DNA from: Paenibacillus sp. FSL K6-3182
Lineage (GTDB): Bacteria; Bacillota; Bacilli; Paenibacillales; Paenibacillaceae
Reading direction: 5' to 3'
Assembly: GCF_037976325.1 (NCBI RefSeq)
Contig: NZ_CP150265.1
Span: 4,459,501 to 4,523,500 of the forward strand
Length of the DNA stretch: 64,000 nucleotides
The position numbers were made by a program, and so were the translations under genes. Under the pieces are notes generated by a model. The model had not been told where the DNA came from. It did not search any database and was given only the letters and a program-made list of their open reading frames with translations. Positions 56,263 through 64,000 of the stretch are shown piece by piece; the stretch's first letter is position 1; each line of letters starts with the position of its first letter.

Positions 56263-57710
56263 GATTCTTCGTTCTCCTTTCGATGCGCTAAAAGTTGTGA
56301 GTAAACGGATATATAGGCTTTGGCAGATCGATTCCAGCTGTAATCCTCGTTGCTGCCATTACTCACGATTTGCTTCCAGACTTCCTGATTACGATAAAGC
56401 GCCAGCGCTCTGCGTACGGTATTCATATAATCGTGCGCATTGTAATTCGTAAAGCTGAAGCCGTTACCTTCGCCAGTATATTCGTTATAGGCTTGTACCG
56501 TGTCCTTTAGTCCTCCTGTCTCACGGACAATCGGGACGGAACGATAGCGCAGGGCAAGAAGTTGACTCAAGCCGCAGGGCTCGAATTGCGAAGGCATGGC
56601 GAACATGTCCGAGCCTGCATAAATTCGGCGTGCTAGTCTATCATCATAACCGATCCATACAGCAACCTTACCCGGATGACGAGAAGCGGCATCATTGAAA
56701 AATTGCTCATATTGCCAATCGCCCGCACCTAATATTACAAATTGCACGTCTTCTTGTAGCAGTTCTTCAAATGTTGCCGTGATTAAATCAAAGCCCTTTT
56801 GCTCCACCAATCTTGAAACGATTCCGATAAGCGGTATATCTTCGGACTGCGTGAGCCCTAGCTCACGCTGGAGCTCCACTTTATTTTTTCTTTTGCGATT
56901 CAAGGCATTTCGGAAAGGAATGGCAATGGCTTCGTCATTCATCGGATCAAACAGTTCATCATCAATGCCATTCACAATCCCAATTAAATCGCCTGAACGA
57001 TACCTGAGCAAAGAATCCAGCCTCTCGCCGAAATAATCGGTTTGAATTTCTTGAGCATACGTACCGCTCACAGTCGTCAGCTTGTCGGCATACACGAGGC
57101 CGCCTTTCATACAGCTGCCTGCTCCATGAAATTCCAAGCTGTCCTCCAGAAACATATCATCACCGGCTCCAAGCAAATCTTTCAGGAGATCAATTCCAAA
57201 TAAACCTTGATATTTTAAGTTGTGAATCGTAAATACGGATTTGGTATACGCCCAGGCCGGATCATAATAATATCTTGTCTTTAGGAGAAACGGAATGAGT
57301 CCCGTTTGCCAATCGTGACAATGAACGATATCCGGATGGAATTCCATATACCGTACCGCTTCCATCACAGCAAAGCAGAAGAATACAAACCTTTCCGCAT
57401 CATCCCCGTAACCATAAAGCCCATCTCTTTTAAAATAAAACTCGTTATCGATTAAATAATAAGTAATGCCGTCAAACTCCGCTCTAAGCAAACCGCAATA
57501 TTGATTGCGCCAGCCAAACGACACGTTAAAATGAGTAATAAGCTCAAACTGCCCGATAAGTGCAGCAGGAATTTGTGCATACTTCGGCAATACGACTCTG
57601 GTATCAACGCCCCGCTTATTCAGCGCCTTGGGGAGCGCCCCTGCAACGTCGGCGAGACCGCCAGTCTTCGCAAGCGGTACAGCTTCTGAGGTTGCGAACA
57701 AAATGTTCAT
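56244..57710 (-). CDS. glgA: Glycogen synthase
   Basis: 488 residues from ATG 57710 (AAAGGAG upstream). GT5 pattern: MNILFATSEAVPLAKTGGLADV (with the ADP-glucose-binding KTGGL), HCHDWQTGLIPFLL, and GIVSRLVEQKGFDLI. Extends alpha-1,4 chains from ADP-glucose. It overlaps the GH15 gene. Confidence 0.96.
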   Translation of the reverse strand: MNILFATSEAVPLAKTGGLADVAGALPKALNKRGVDTRVVLPKYAQIPAALIGQFELITHFNVSFGWRNQYCGLLRAEFDGITYYLIDNEFYFKRDGLYGYGDDAERFVFFCFAVMEAVRYMEFHPDIVHCHDWQTGLIPFLLKTRYYYDPAWAYTKSVFTIHNLKYQGLFGIDLLKDLLGAGDDMFLEDSLEFHGAGSCMKGGLVYADKLTTVSGTYAQEIQTDYFGERLDSLLRYRSGDLIGIVNGIDDELFDPMNDEAIAIPFRNALNRKRKNKVELQRELGLTQSEDIPLIGIVSRLVEQKGFDLITATFEELLQEDVQFVILGAGDWQYEQFFNDAASRHPGKVAVWIGYDDRLARRIYAGSDMFAMPSQFEPCGLSQLLALRYRSVPIVRETGGLKDTVQAYNEYTGEGNGFSFTNYNAHDYMNTVRRALALYRNQEVWKQIVSNGSNEDYSWNRSAKAYISVYSQLLAHRKENEESWPVIL

Positions 57711-57850
57711 AGGATTCTCCTTTCTCATGGACGCCGCATCAGCAATGCATGAACCCAACTGGAATCTGATTTTATTTTCCGATCGTGGTAAATTGCATTT
57801 TTTCGCGGCAAATAAAAGCTTGAATTGGATGACCGTAACGATTGCTTATA

Positions 57851-58963
57851 TTAAATAATTTTCCGTTTTCCTGCTAAGAATGGCGAGCTTGCCGCTCCCC
57901 TAATATCACGATCCGCTTCAACGCGAACGTCTTTGTCCAAAATACTGTGCTGTAAAAAGCTATTTTCTCCGATTACGCCATTTTGCATAACGATGCTATT
58001 GCTTACGATAGCGCCCTTCTGAACATGTACGCCGCGGAAAATAATGCTGTTCACTACGGTACCTTCAATACGGCAGCCGTTTGCAATTAACGAATTCGTA
58101 ACTTTGGAATTACCCAAATAACGGGCAGGCGGCTCATCCTTAACCTTCGTAAATATGGAACCCGGCTGATAAAATAGTTCCTTCCAAACATCCGGATCTA
58201 ATAAATTCATATTATTGCGATAATAGCTGCTAAGCGTATTAACTACACCCAAATATCCCTCATACATGTACCCATATACATTAAGCTGATTCAGCCTAGA
58301 GAATATCGCGTGGCGAACCAGATGATCCTGGCCTTGTGCAAGCGAGGTCTCAACTAATTCCATCAGCAGCTCTTTACGCATAACGTACATTTCCATAGAA
58401 TTGATGTCACTAGACATCCGGCCATAGTGATCTTGAATAGCAGTGATTCTGCCTTCGTCATTCAACTTCACTTTACGAGCTTTGCCCATTAATATATCAG
58501 CCTGCTGCTTGCACACAACGGTGATGTCAGCTTCCCGCTCCAAATGAAAATCGATAACCTTCTCGAAATCGATATTGCAAACCATGTGGCTGCGTGTAAT
58601 GACAACATAGTCGAGTGATGACCGATTAAAATAATCACGCTGTTGATAGAAATGATACAAATCACCACGGCTAATTTCTTGAATGTCGTCAGTTGCTGGC
58701 GGGAGCACAAACAATCCGCTTTGACGATGCTGCAAATCCCAATGTTTTCCTGAACCCAAATGATCCATAAGTGAGCGGTATTTCGTATGCGCAAAAACGG
58801 CAACCTTGGAGATTCCGGAGTTAACCATACTCGACAGTACAAAATCAATCAATCGATATCTCGCGCCAAAGGGGACAGTAGCAAGGCAGCGGCTTTGTGT
58901 TAAATGCTCCAGCTCGTCAGTTTCATGAATTAAATTGATGACGCCCATGACTTTATGCTTCAT
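57851..58963 (-). CDS. glgD: Glucose-1-phosphate adenylyltransferase regulatory subunit GlgD
   Basis: 370 residues. Nucleotidyltransferase fold ending in a left-handed beta helix. Unlike GlgC it lacks the standard GGxGxRL catalytic loop near the N terminus (instead [21 protein letters not shown]), the sign of the Firmicutes regulatory/partner subunit. Start overlaps the glgC stop (ATGA). Confidence 0.92.
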   Translation of the reverse strand: MKHKVMGVINLIHETDELEHLTQSRCLATVPFGARYRLIDFVLSSMVNSGISKVAVFAHTKYRSLMDHLGSGKHWDLQHRQSGLFVLPPATDDIQEISRGDLYHFYQQRDYFNRSSLDYVVITRSHMVCNIDFEKVIDFHLEREADITVVCKQQADILMGKARKVKLNDEGRITAIQDHYGRMSSDINSMEMYVMRKELLMELVETSLAQGQDHLVRHAIFSRLNQLNVYGYMYEGYLGVVNTLSSYYRNNMNLLDPDVWKELFYQPGSIFTKVKDEPPARYLGNSKVTNSLIANGCRIEGTVVNSIIFRGVHVQKGAIVSNSIVMQNGVIGENSFLQHSILDKDVRVEADRDIRGAASSPFLAGKRKII

Positions 58964-60126
58964 GAGTGCTCCACCTCCTGCAGCAAATGTTCGTTCGTCA
59001 CATATTGATCCACTGCTATAACGGTAATGGCATCATCATCTGGGCTTCCAATCGTTACACCCGCTTGAATGACGGCTCCTTCGCCAATAATCGCTCTATA
59101 AATGCGTGCGCCTTCACCTATTCTTACATTAGGCATGACGACTGATTCTGTAATAACTGTGTTTTTGGCTGCTTTGACGCCGTAGAACAATACCGAGCGA
59201 TCAACAACCCCTTCAATCATGCACCCTTCTGTTATTAAAGAAGAAGAAACCTGTGCACTTGCGCCAATATGTTGTGCTGGCTGATTTGGACTTACCGAAT
59301 AAATGCGCCAATCGGCATCGGCAAGCTCAAGCGGAGGCTCATCAGCAAGTAAATCCATATTCGCTTCCCATAAACTCTCGATTGTACCAACATCTTTCCA
59401 ATAGCCCTTGAACGGATATGAATGCAGCCGTTTCCCGTCTCTCATCATGGCTGGAATAAGATCCTTGCCAAAATCATGACTGGAGCTGCGGCTTGCTTCG
59501 TCATATATCAAATACTTTTGGAGCTCGGACCATGTGAAAATATATACGCCCATGGAAGCGATGTTGCTAGTCGGGTTTTTCGGTTTTTCCTCAAAAGCCG
59601 TAATCCGATCCTCATCATCGATGTGCATAACGCCAAAACGGCTTGCTTCTTTCCAATCTACCTCAATCCCGGCAATCGTCACATCTGCTCCTGAACGCTT
59701 ATGATGCTGAAGCATTAAGTCATAATCCATTTTGTAAATGTGGTCTCCTGAAATGATAAGTACATACTCAGGATTGTAAGGTTCAATAAAGGACATATTT
59801 TGATAAATTGCATTTGCCGTGCCTTTATACCATACGCCGCCTTTTTGTTTCATAAATGGCGGCAAAATGGTCATGCCGCCATCGCGGCGGTCAAGTCCCC
59901 ATGGACTGCCAATGCCAAGATAACGATTGAGCTCCAGCGGTTGATATTGCGTTAGTACGCCCACAGTGTCAATTCCCGAGTGTGCGCAATTGCTTAACGT
60001 AAAATCAATTATTCTGTATTTACCGCCAAAATAGACTGCAGGCTTTGCTAAATCCTTTGTTAGCACGCCCAGCCTTTTCCCTTCGCCTCCTGCAAGCAGC
60101 ATAGCGATCATTTCTTTTCGGCCCAT
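58960..60126 (-). CDS. glgC: Glucose-1-phosphate adenylyltransferase GlgC
   Basis: 388 residues from ATG 60126 (GAGGGAG nine bases before). [34 protein letters not shown] (~10-43) catalytic loop, [15 protein letters not shown] and a C-terminal beta helix. Makes ADP-glucose with GlgD as partner subunit. Confidence 0.96.
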   Translation of the reverse strand: MGRKEMIAMLLAGGEGKRLGVLTKDLAKPAVYFGGKYRIIDFTLSNCAHSGIDTVGVLTQYQPLELNRYLGIGSPWGLDRRDGGMTILPPFMKQKGGVWYKGTANAIYQNMSFIEPYNPEYVLIISGDHIYKMDYDLMLQHHKRSGADVTIAGIEVDWKEASRFGVMHIDDEDRITAFEEKPKNPTSNIASMGVYIFTWSELQKYLIYDEASRSSSHDFGKDLIPAMMRDGKRLHSYPFKGYWKDVGTIESLWEANMDLLADEPPLELADADWRIYSVSPNQPAQHIGASAQVSSSLITEGCMIEGVVDRSVLFYGVKAAKNTVITESVVMPNVRIGEGARIYRAIIGEGAVIQAGVTIGSPDDDAITVIAVDQYVTNEHLLQEVEHS

Positions 60127-60142
60127 GGACACCAACTCCCTC

Positions 60143-62050
60143 TCAAATTGTGTTCCCCGGATCTAAGCTGAAGATCTGGAATGTCAGGGGGGGTAAGTGA
60201 AGCGTAATGCTTTGATTGTGACCGTGCCAAGCGACGTTTTCACTGGTGTAGCCTTGTTGTGCTTGTGTTACCGTTCCGCCAAATGGCTTCTCATTGCTAT
60301 TTATTAAAGAGCTGTAGAAACCTGGCTCTGGAACACCAATACGGAACTGTTTATAATCGTTCCTAGAAAAATTAGCAATAACAACGGAGAAATCAGTATT
60401 TCCGCGGCGGATAAAGGATATGACAGATTGTGCTGCATTATGAACATCAATCCATTCGAAGCAATCCGCCTGGCTGTCTCTCTCCCATAATGAAGGCTGA
60501 TCAGTATAGATATGATTAAGAGCTTTCACATAATGGTGCATGCTGCGATGCATATCATATTCGAGCAGCATCCAATCCAGCATGTCGGCGTCCTTCCATT
60601 CATCGAACTGCCCCCATTCACTGCCCATAAACAACAGCTTCTTACCAGGATGCGTAATCCAATAGCCGTAGAACAATCGTAATTGTGCGAATTTCTCTTC
60701 GTAGCTTCCAGGCATTTTGTTTAATAGAGAACGTTTGCCGTGGACAACTTCATCGTGCGATAGAGGCAATACATAGTTTTCCGAAAAAGCATAAAGGAGT
60801 GAAAATGTAATGAGATGGTGATGATGCGAACGTTCAGCCGGATCCAGTGCCATATAACGCAGCATATCGTTCATCCAGCCCATATTCCATTTAAAATTAA
60901 ATCCGAGGCCGCCTTTGTAGGTTGGTGATGTAACAGCTGGCCATGCGGAAGAATCTTCTGCGAGCATCAAGGTATCGGGGTAATAATGAAACACAGTTTC
61001 ATTAAGCTTCTTAAGGAAGCGGAGAGCATCTAGGTTGTCTGGGCCGCCTAGGTAGTTGTATGTATGCATTTCCGGCGGTTTGTCCATGTGTAAATTGATC
61101 ATGCTGGCAACAGCATCAACACGCAACCCATCAATGTGAAATAAATCCATCCAGTAAATGGCATTTGAAATAAGAAAGCTGACAACTTCTTTTTTCTCGA
61201 AATCGAAGGCTAGCGTCCCCCAGAGCGGCTTCTCCGCTCGATTGGGATCTGCTCCTTCAAAAATAGGTGTACCGTCAAAAAGACGCAACCCATGATCATC
61301 TTTGCAGAAATGACCGGGAACCCAATCCAAAATAACACCGAGTCCATGTTGGTGGCATTTATCTACAAATCGCATCAGCTGCTTCGGATATCCGTATCGA
61401 CTCGTCGCTGCATAAAAGCCCGTAATCTGATAGCCCCAAGATTGATCTAGAGGATGCTCAGACAGCGGCATAAGCTCGATATGCGTATAACCCATTTCAG
61501 CTGTATACGGGATCAAGTCATCTGCTAATTCCTCGTACGTGTAATAATCCTCTTTGCCTTTAATTTTCCACGAACCTGCATGCACCTCATAAATGAGCAG
61601 CGGATTCGTGTATGGAGGAAGCTCGCGCTTCCTCTCCTGCCACTTTTCATCATCCCATTTGTAGCCGTCTAAATCCGATACAATGGATGCCGTTCCTGGC
61701 CGCCGCTCTGCAAAAAAAGCGTACGGATCAGCTTTTCTAATGATTTTGCCTTCTATGGTTACAATCTCATACTTGTATAATTCGCCTTCACCAATGCCAG
61801 GGACAAACAAGCTGTAAACGCCAGTCGTTCCGATCCTTGCCATTGCATGACGATTGCCAATCCATTTATTGAATTTGCCAATAACCCGAACCTCAGCTGC
61901 GTTTGGTGCCCAAACCGTAAATCGAACACCTTTTTTACCATCCAATAGAACACGGTGTGCACCCATAAAACGGTAGCTATGGTAAGAACTTCCTTCGTTG
62001 AATAAATAGAGATCCTTCATGGATAATCCGATAGGTGCCGTTTGAACCAT
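60143..62050 (-). CDS. glgB: 1,4-alpha-glucan branching enzyme
   Basis: 635 residues from ATG 62050 (GGGGGTG nine bases before). CBM48 N-terminal domain, then GH13: [10 protein letters not shown] (nucleophile Asp), LAEDSS (acid Glu) and [12 protein letters not shown] (transition-state Asp). Makes alpha-1,6 branches. First gene of glgBCDA-GH15. Confidence 0.96.
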   Translation of the reverse strand: MVQTAPIGLSMKDLYLFNEGSSYHSYRFMGAHRVLLDGKKGVRFTVWAPNAAEVRVIGKFNKWIGNRHAMARIGTTGVYSLFVPGIGEGELYKYEIVTIEGKIIRKADPYAFFAERRPGTASIVSDLDGYKWDDEKWQERKRELPPYTNPLLIYEVHAGSWKIKGKEDYYTYEELADDLIPYTAEMGYTHIELMPLSEHPLDQSWGYQITGFYAATSRYGYPKQLMRFVDKCHQHGLGVILDWVPGHFCKDDHGLRLFDGTPIFEGADPNRAEKPLWGTLAFDFEKKEVVSFLISNAIYWMDLFHIDGLRVDAVASMINLHMDKPPEMHTYNYLGGPDNLDALRFLKKLNETVFHYYPDTLMLAEDSSAWPAVTSPTYKGGLGFNFKWNMGWMNDMLRYMALDPAERSHHHHLITFSLLYAFSENYVLPLSHDEVVHGKRSLLNKMPGSYEEKFAQLRLFYGYWITHPGKKLLFMGSEWGQFDEWKDADMLDWMLLEYDMHRSMHHYVKALNHIYTDQPSLWERDSQADCFEWIDVHNAAQSVISFIRRGNTDFSVVIANFSRNDYKQFRIGVPEPGFYSSLINSNEKPFGGTVTQAQQGYTSENVAWHGHNQSITLHLPPLTFQIFSLDPGNTI

Positions 62051-62071
62051 TCTTGGTTTCACCCCCTGTTG

Positions 62072-62100
62072 GATGATTAATTACAAGTACTTTAATCATC
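62072..62100. promoter_or_regulatory. Inverted repeat in the glgB leader
   Basis: GATGATTAA (62072-62080) and TTAATCATC (62092-62100), perfect nine-base arms, eleven-base spacer. Lies between the -10 at 62124 and the start codon; operator or mRNA hairpin. Confidence 0.55.
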
Positions 62101-62123
62101 TAAACACGAATCACTTTATCCAC

Positions 62124-62129
62124 ATTATA
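62124..62129 (-). promoter_or_regulatory. -10 element of the glg operon
   Basis: TATAAT on the minus strand. No good -35 box: the region upstream is T-rich. 74 bases before glgB. Confidence 0.5.
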
Positions 62130-62205
62130 CATGGTTTTGAAAAAAAACACAGTCGTTTTCATAGATTTCGGCAATAATAATTAATCTGTGTCAGATTACG
62201 TGACA

Positions 62206-62436
62206 TCAATCTTTTTCAGGACTCAGCGTTCGCTGTATGTAATAATGTTTAGCACAAAAACCTTTCGTTTTTGAGAGTTGAGTACATTTAATCCATTTAC
62301 AATTTGTAACTTGTTTCACTCTGCGCGGTCTTACAATGGAAGGATCACCGTGACGCAGCAAACGTTGATGGTGCATTGCACATAAATCTTTGGCTTTGAT
62401 CGGCTTTGTACAGTTTTCTATGATGCAATGGTTCAT
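62206..62436 (-). CDS. Small Cys/His protein with two zinc-knuckle-like units
   Basis: 76 residues, ATG 62436 with AGGGGAG seven bases before. Unit 1: CIIENCTKPIKAKDLCAMHHQRLLRHGDP (~4-32). Unit 2: CKWIKCTQLSKTKGFCAKHYYIQR (~46-69). Both are C-x4-C-x8-9-C-x2-H, the pattern seen in zinc-binding motifs of phage-type and HNH-associated proteins. The rest is basic. Likely DNA- or RNA-binding; function unknown. Stands alone between glgB and the PAS/HTH gene. Confidence 0.7.
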   Translation of the reverse strand: MNHCIIENCTKPIKAKDLCAMHHQRLLRHGDPSIVRPRRVKQVTNCKWIKCTQLSKTKGFCAKHYYIQRTLSPEKD

Positions 62437-62603
62437 ATTCTGTCTCCCCTGTGTGTTAGCCTGCTGCTCTTTTTTCCATTTAGGCTGTCTGCTTTCATAT
62501 TATCGGGAAACCGAATGAGAATAAAGCCTGCTGGCGGGGTGTTACAGGTGATTTTGAATCAACTTATGACTGTTTGCACCATAAAGGTATCGTTTCAGCG
62601 ATC

Positions 62604-62623
62604 AAGTTTAATTAATTAAACTT
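62604..62623. promoter_or_regulatory. Perfect 20-bp palindrome before the PAS/HTH gene
   Basis: AAGTTTAATT followed by its reverse complement AATTAAACTT, 41 bases before the -35 box. Candidate operator. Confidence 0.5.
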
Positions 62624-62663
62624 ATGAAACACTTTTGAAACATAATACGAAATGTCAAATTCA

Positions 62664-62692
62664 TTGACTTGTTTGTTTAGAACGACTATTTT
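62664..62692 (+). promoter_or_regulatory. Sigma-A promoter of the PAS/HTH gene
   Basis: TTGACT (62664-62669), 17 bases, TATTTT (62687-62692), 54 bases before the start. Confidence 0.65.
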
Positions 62693-62746
62693 ATACTTTT
62701 ATTTGATTATAGGATCTTGGAATGGGTTTAAGAGGAGTGTTTCGTA

Positions 62747-63640
62747 TTGTCGGTTTACAATCATATTTTTCAAATCATGAATCAGCCTATGCTGCTAATG
62801 AGTCAAAATGAAATAGAGGTGCGCATAGAGGACGCGAACCAAGCTTTCCTTAGGTTATGCGGTTATACGTTAAAAGAGCTGCAATCCAAAAAAAGCAGCT
62901 ATTTGCTTCATAAATATAAGATCAACATTTCAAGGCAAGTGATGAGAAGCGAAGTTATTATTTACACCAAATCGAAACGAAAAATTTCTGTACGCATTGA
63001 CCTGCAGCCTTTGCCAAGGAGCATTGATAATAAACTCCTTTATGCCTTCATTATATTCGAAGATCTATCACCATACAATTGGATTGAACAGCAAGCAGAA
63101 AGAAATAAAGTGTTGATCAGCGGTATTATTGATAGACATCATCATGTGCGTTTTCTAAGAGACAGGCTTGCTCCCTTTCAAATTGAGCCAAACCAGCAAA
63201 TGCAGGACGAAACGCTGCTGCAATTTATTGCGGAAACCGATCATGGTAAAATTTTAAAAATAATACAAGAGGCTCACCTGCAAAAAAAAGAGCGGAGTAT
63301 CACGATTAAGACAAGCAAGCTAAGCGGAATCGAGTTTGAGTTGTCCGTTTCGTTTACTCCCATTATTGACGGATTTGGCGACGTGCTTGAGTTTGCATTC
63401 GTCATCTGGGATCTGCGTCCTGTCGATGATTGTATCGAAGCTTCGATGAAACTGCGCATATGGATGGCCAAAAGAGATATAACCGTCGGTTATCTATCCT
63501 CATCAACCGGTATTTCCATTCAAACCATTTCCAAGCTCCGCAACGGGAAAATATTGAAGCCCCAAAGACTTACAGCAGAGCTGATAGCTTCGGAGCTTCA
63601 AGTGGATGTTCATGATATTTGGTCAGAGATTAGAAAATAA
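62747..63640 (+). CDS. PAS-domain sensor fused to a Cro/C1-type helix-turn-helix
   Basis: 297 residues, TTG 62747 with AGAGGAGTG upstream. A PAS-like N-terminal domain (~8-110, EDANQAFLRLCGYTLKELQSK), a second PAS-like region (~115-228, ending LEFAFVIWDLRPVDD), and a C-terminal HTH (~240-297: ITVGYLSSSTGISIQTISKLRNGKIL). No transmembrane segment, histidine kinase or sigma-54 module. Such PAS-XRE fusions are uncommon; a ligand- or redox-responsive regulator is inferred. It converges on the helD-like gene with only two bases between. Confidence 0.75.
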   Translation: MSVYNHIFQIMNQPMLLMSQNEIEVRIEDANQAFLRLCGYTLKELQSKKSSYLLHKYKINISRQVMRSEVIIYTKSKRKISVRIDLQPLPRSIDNKLLYAFIIFEDLSPYNWIEQQAERNKVLISGIIDRHHHVRFLRDRLAPFQIEPNQQMQDETLLQFIAETDHGKILKIIQEAHLQKKERSITIKTSKLSGIEFELSVSFTPIIDGFGDVLEFAFVIWDLRPVDDCIEASMKLRIWMAKRDITVGYLSSSTGISIQTISKLRNGKILKPQRLTAELIASELQVDVHDIWSEIRK

Positions 63641-63642
63641 GG

Positions 63643-64000
63643 TTATCTGATGAACGGCGTGAGCTCTCCCGTATGGAAAATATGGAGCTCATGCATCGCT
63701 CTCGTACATGCCGTGTAAAACAGCTTTCTTTCGCTTTCGCGTGAATAGATCTCATTGCTAGCATTGCTAATGACAACTGCATCAAACTCGACGCCCTTGG
63801 CTAAATAAGTAGGAATCACAATAATTCCTTTTTCAAAAGTAACGGTTTCCTTCTCTACAAGGCGGAGCTTAGGAAAGTATGGCTGCAAAGACGCATGCAT
63901 GCGTTTGCTTTCTTCCGCCGTTTTACATATGACCGCAATCGATTGATAACCGCCCAGCATCAGCTGATTCAATCGTTCCTGCATTCCCTCTATGAGCTGC
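63643..64000 (-). CDS. helD: HelD-type UvrD-like helicase, C-terminal part (5' end off window)
   Basis: The last ~119 residues of a larger protein, open to the right edge. GIIVIPTYLAKGVEFDAVVISNAS and ESERKLFYTACTRAMHEL are the C-terminal motifs V and VI of UvrD-like helicases; the form fits HelD, an RNA polymerase-recycling ATPase. The upstream part must be read from the next window. Confidence 0.75.
   Translation of the reverse strand, partial: QLIEGMQERLNQLMLGGYQSIAVICKTAEESKRMHASLQPYFPKLRLVEKETVTFEKGIIVIPTYLAKGVEFDAVVISNASNEIYSRESERKLFYTACTRAMHELHIFHTGELTPFIR

Larger units (their letters stand above)
62437..62746. other. Spacer of 310 bases with regulatory signals
   Basis: No gene. Contains the 20-bp palindrome (62604-62623) and a promoter (62664-62692) reported separately. 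The stretch 62470-62600 shows nothing recognisable. Confidence 0.5.

Overview
This window looks like a chromosomal segment of a spore-forming, Gram-positive bacterium of the Paenibacillus type (order Bacillales). Evidence: Spo0A with its DNA-binding domain, a complete spoIIIAA-AH operon, SpoIVB, spore photoproduct lyase, a gerP spore-coat operon and a sporulenol/hopene cyclase. Gene order also follows the Bacillales block accBC - asp23 (yqhY) - nusB - folD - xseAB - ispA - dxs - tlyA - argR - recN - spoIVB - spo0A. No phage, insertion sequence, CRISPR array, rRNA or tRNA gene was seen. Most of the window is core genome, and the least explained material lies between genes.

Layout. 1-2.4 kb: 5' part of the branched-chain lipoamide dehydrogenase gene lpdV (cut by the edge), a DUF2627 membrane protein, a divergent CoaD-like adenylyltransferase and a 55-residue unknown protein. 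2.7-4.6 kb: an Eis-type acetyltransferase, then a 740-bp gene-free tract with four related ~50-bp repeats in two opposed pairs. 4.6-20.3 kb (all minus): the spo0A-to-accB block, read from accB towards spo0A, covering biotin carboxylation for fatty acid synthesis, an Asp23-AmaP-DUF2273 envelope module, NusB, folate, exonuclease VII, isoprenoid precursors, arginine repressor and sporulation genes. 20.5-26.5 kb: spoIIIA operon (a sigma-E-like promoter is visible) and yqhV. 26.6-33.2 kb: comB, lysC, efp, pepP, aroQ, yqhR and yqhQ. 33.2-41.7 kb: metal homeostasis (mntR; znuABC with a Zur box; zur), splB, ccdA, and metG behind a T-box leader. 41.9-45 kb: small membrane proteins, an Hsp20-like gene and gerPABCDE with a sigma-K-like promoter. 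45-49 kb: YeiH-type exporter with a divergent LysR regulator, and a sporulenol/hopene cyclase. 49-54 kb: a gluconate regulon (gntK, gnd, gntP) around an RpiR-type regulator. 54.3-62 kb: a glycogen operon glgB-C-D-A ending in a GH15 glucohydrolase. 62.2-64 kb: a small Cys/His protein, a PAS-like sensor fused to a helix-turn-helix, and the 3' end of a HelD-type helicase gene.

How the genes work together. Much of the window serves sporulation: decision (Spo0A), engulfed-forespore channel (SpoIIIA), sigma-K checkpoint (SpoIVB), spore protection and germination (SplB, ComB, cyclase, GerP). Zinc regulator and zinc importer are both present, 3 kb apart, and the importer has a Zur-type operator. The glycogen and gluconate clusters form a carbon-storage and sugar-acid block.

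Most noteworthy unexplained signals: (i) a ~97-bp two-hairpin element in two copies (28761-28855 and 41771-41868), stems conserved and one loop diverged, each abutting a terminator hairpin; (ii) the inverted pairs of 50-bp repeats at 4015-4197; (iii) the PAS/HTH gene behind a perfect 20-bp palindrome; (iv) the tandem Cys/His-knuckle protein. All functional statements come from reading the sequence and from family knowledge; no database search was run.
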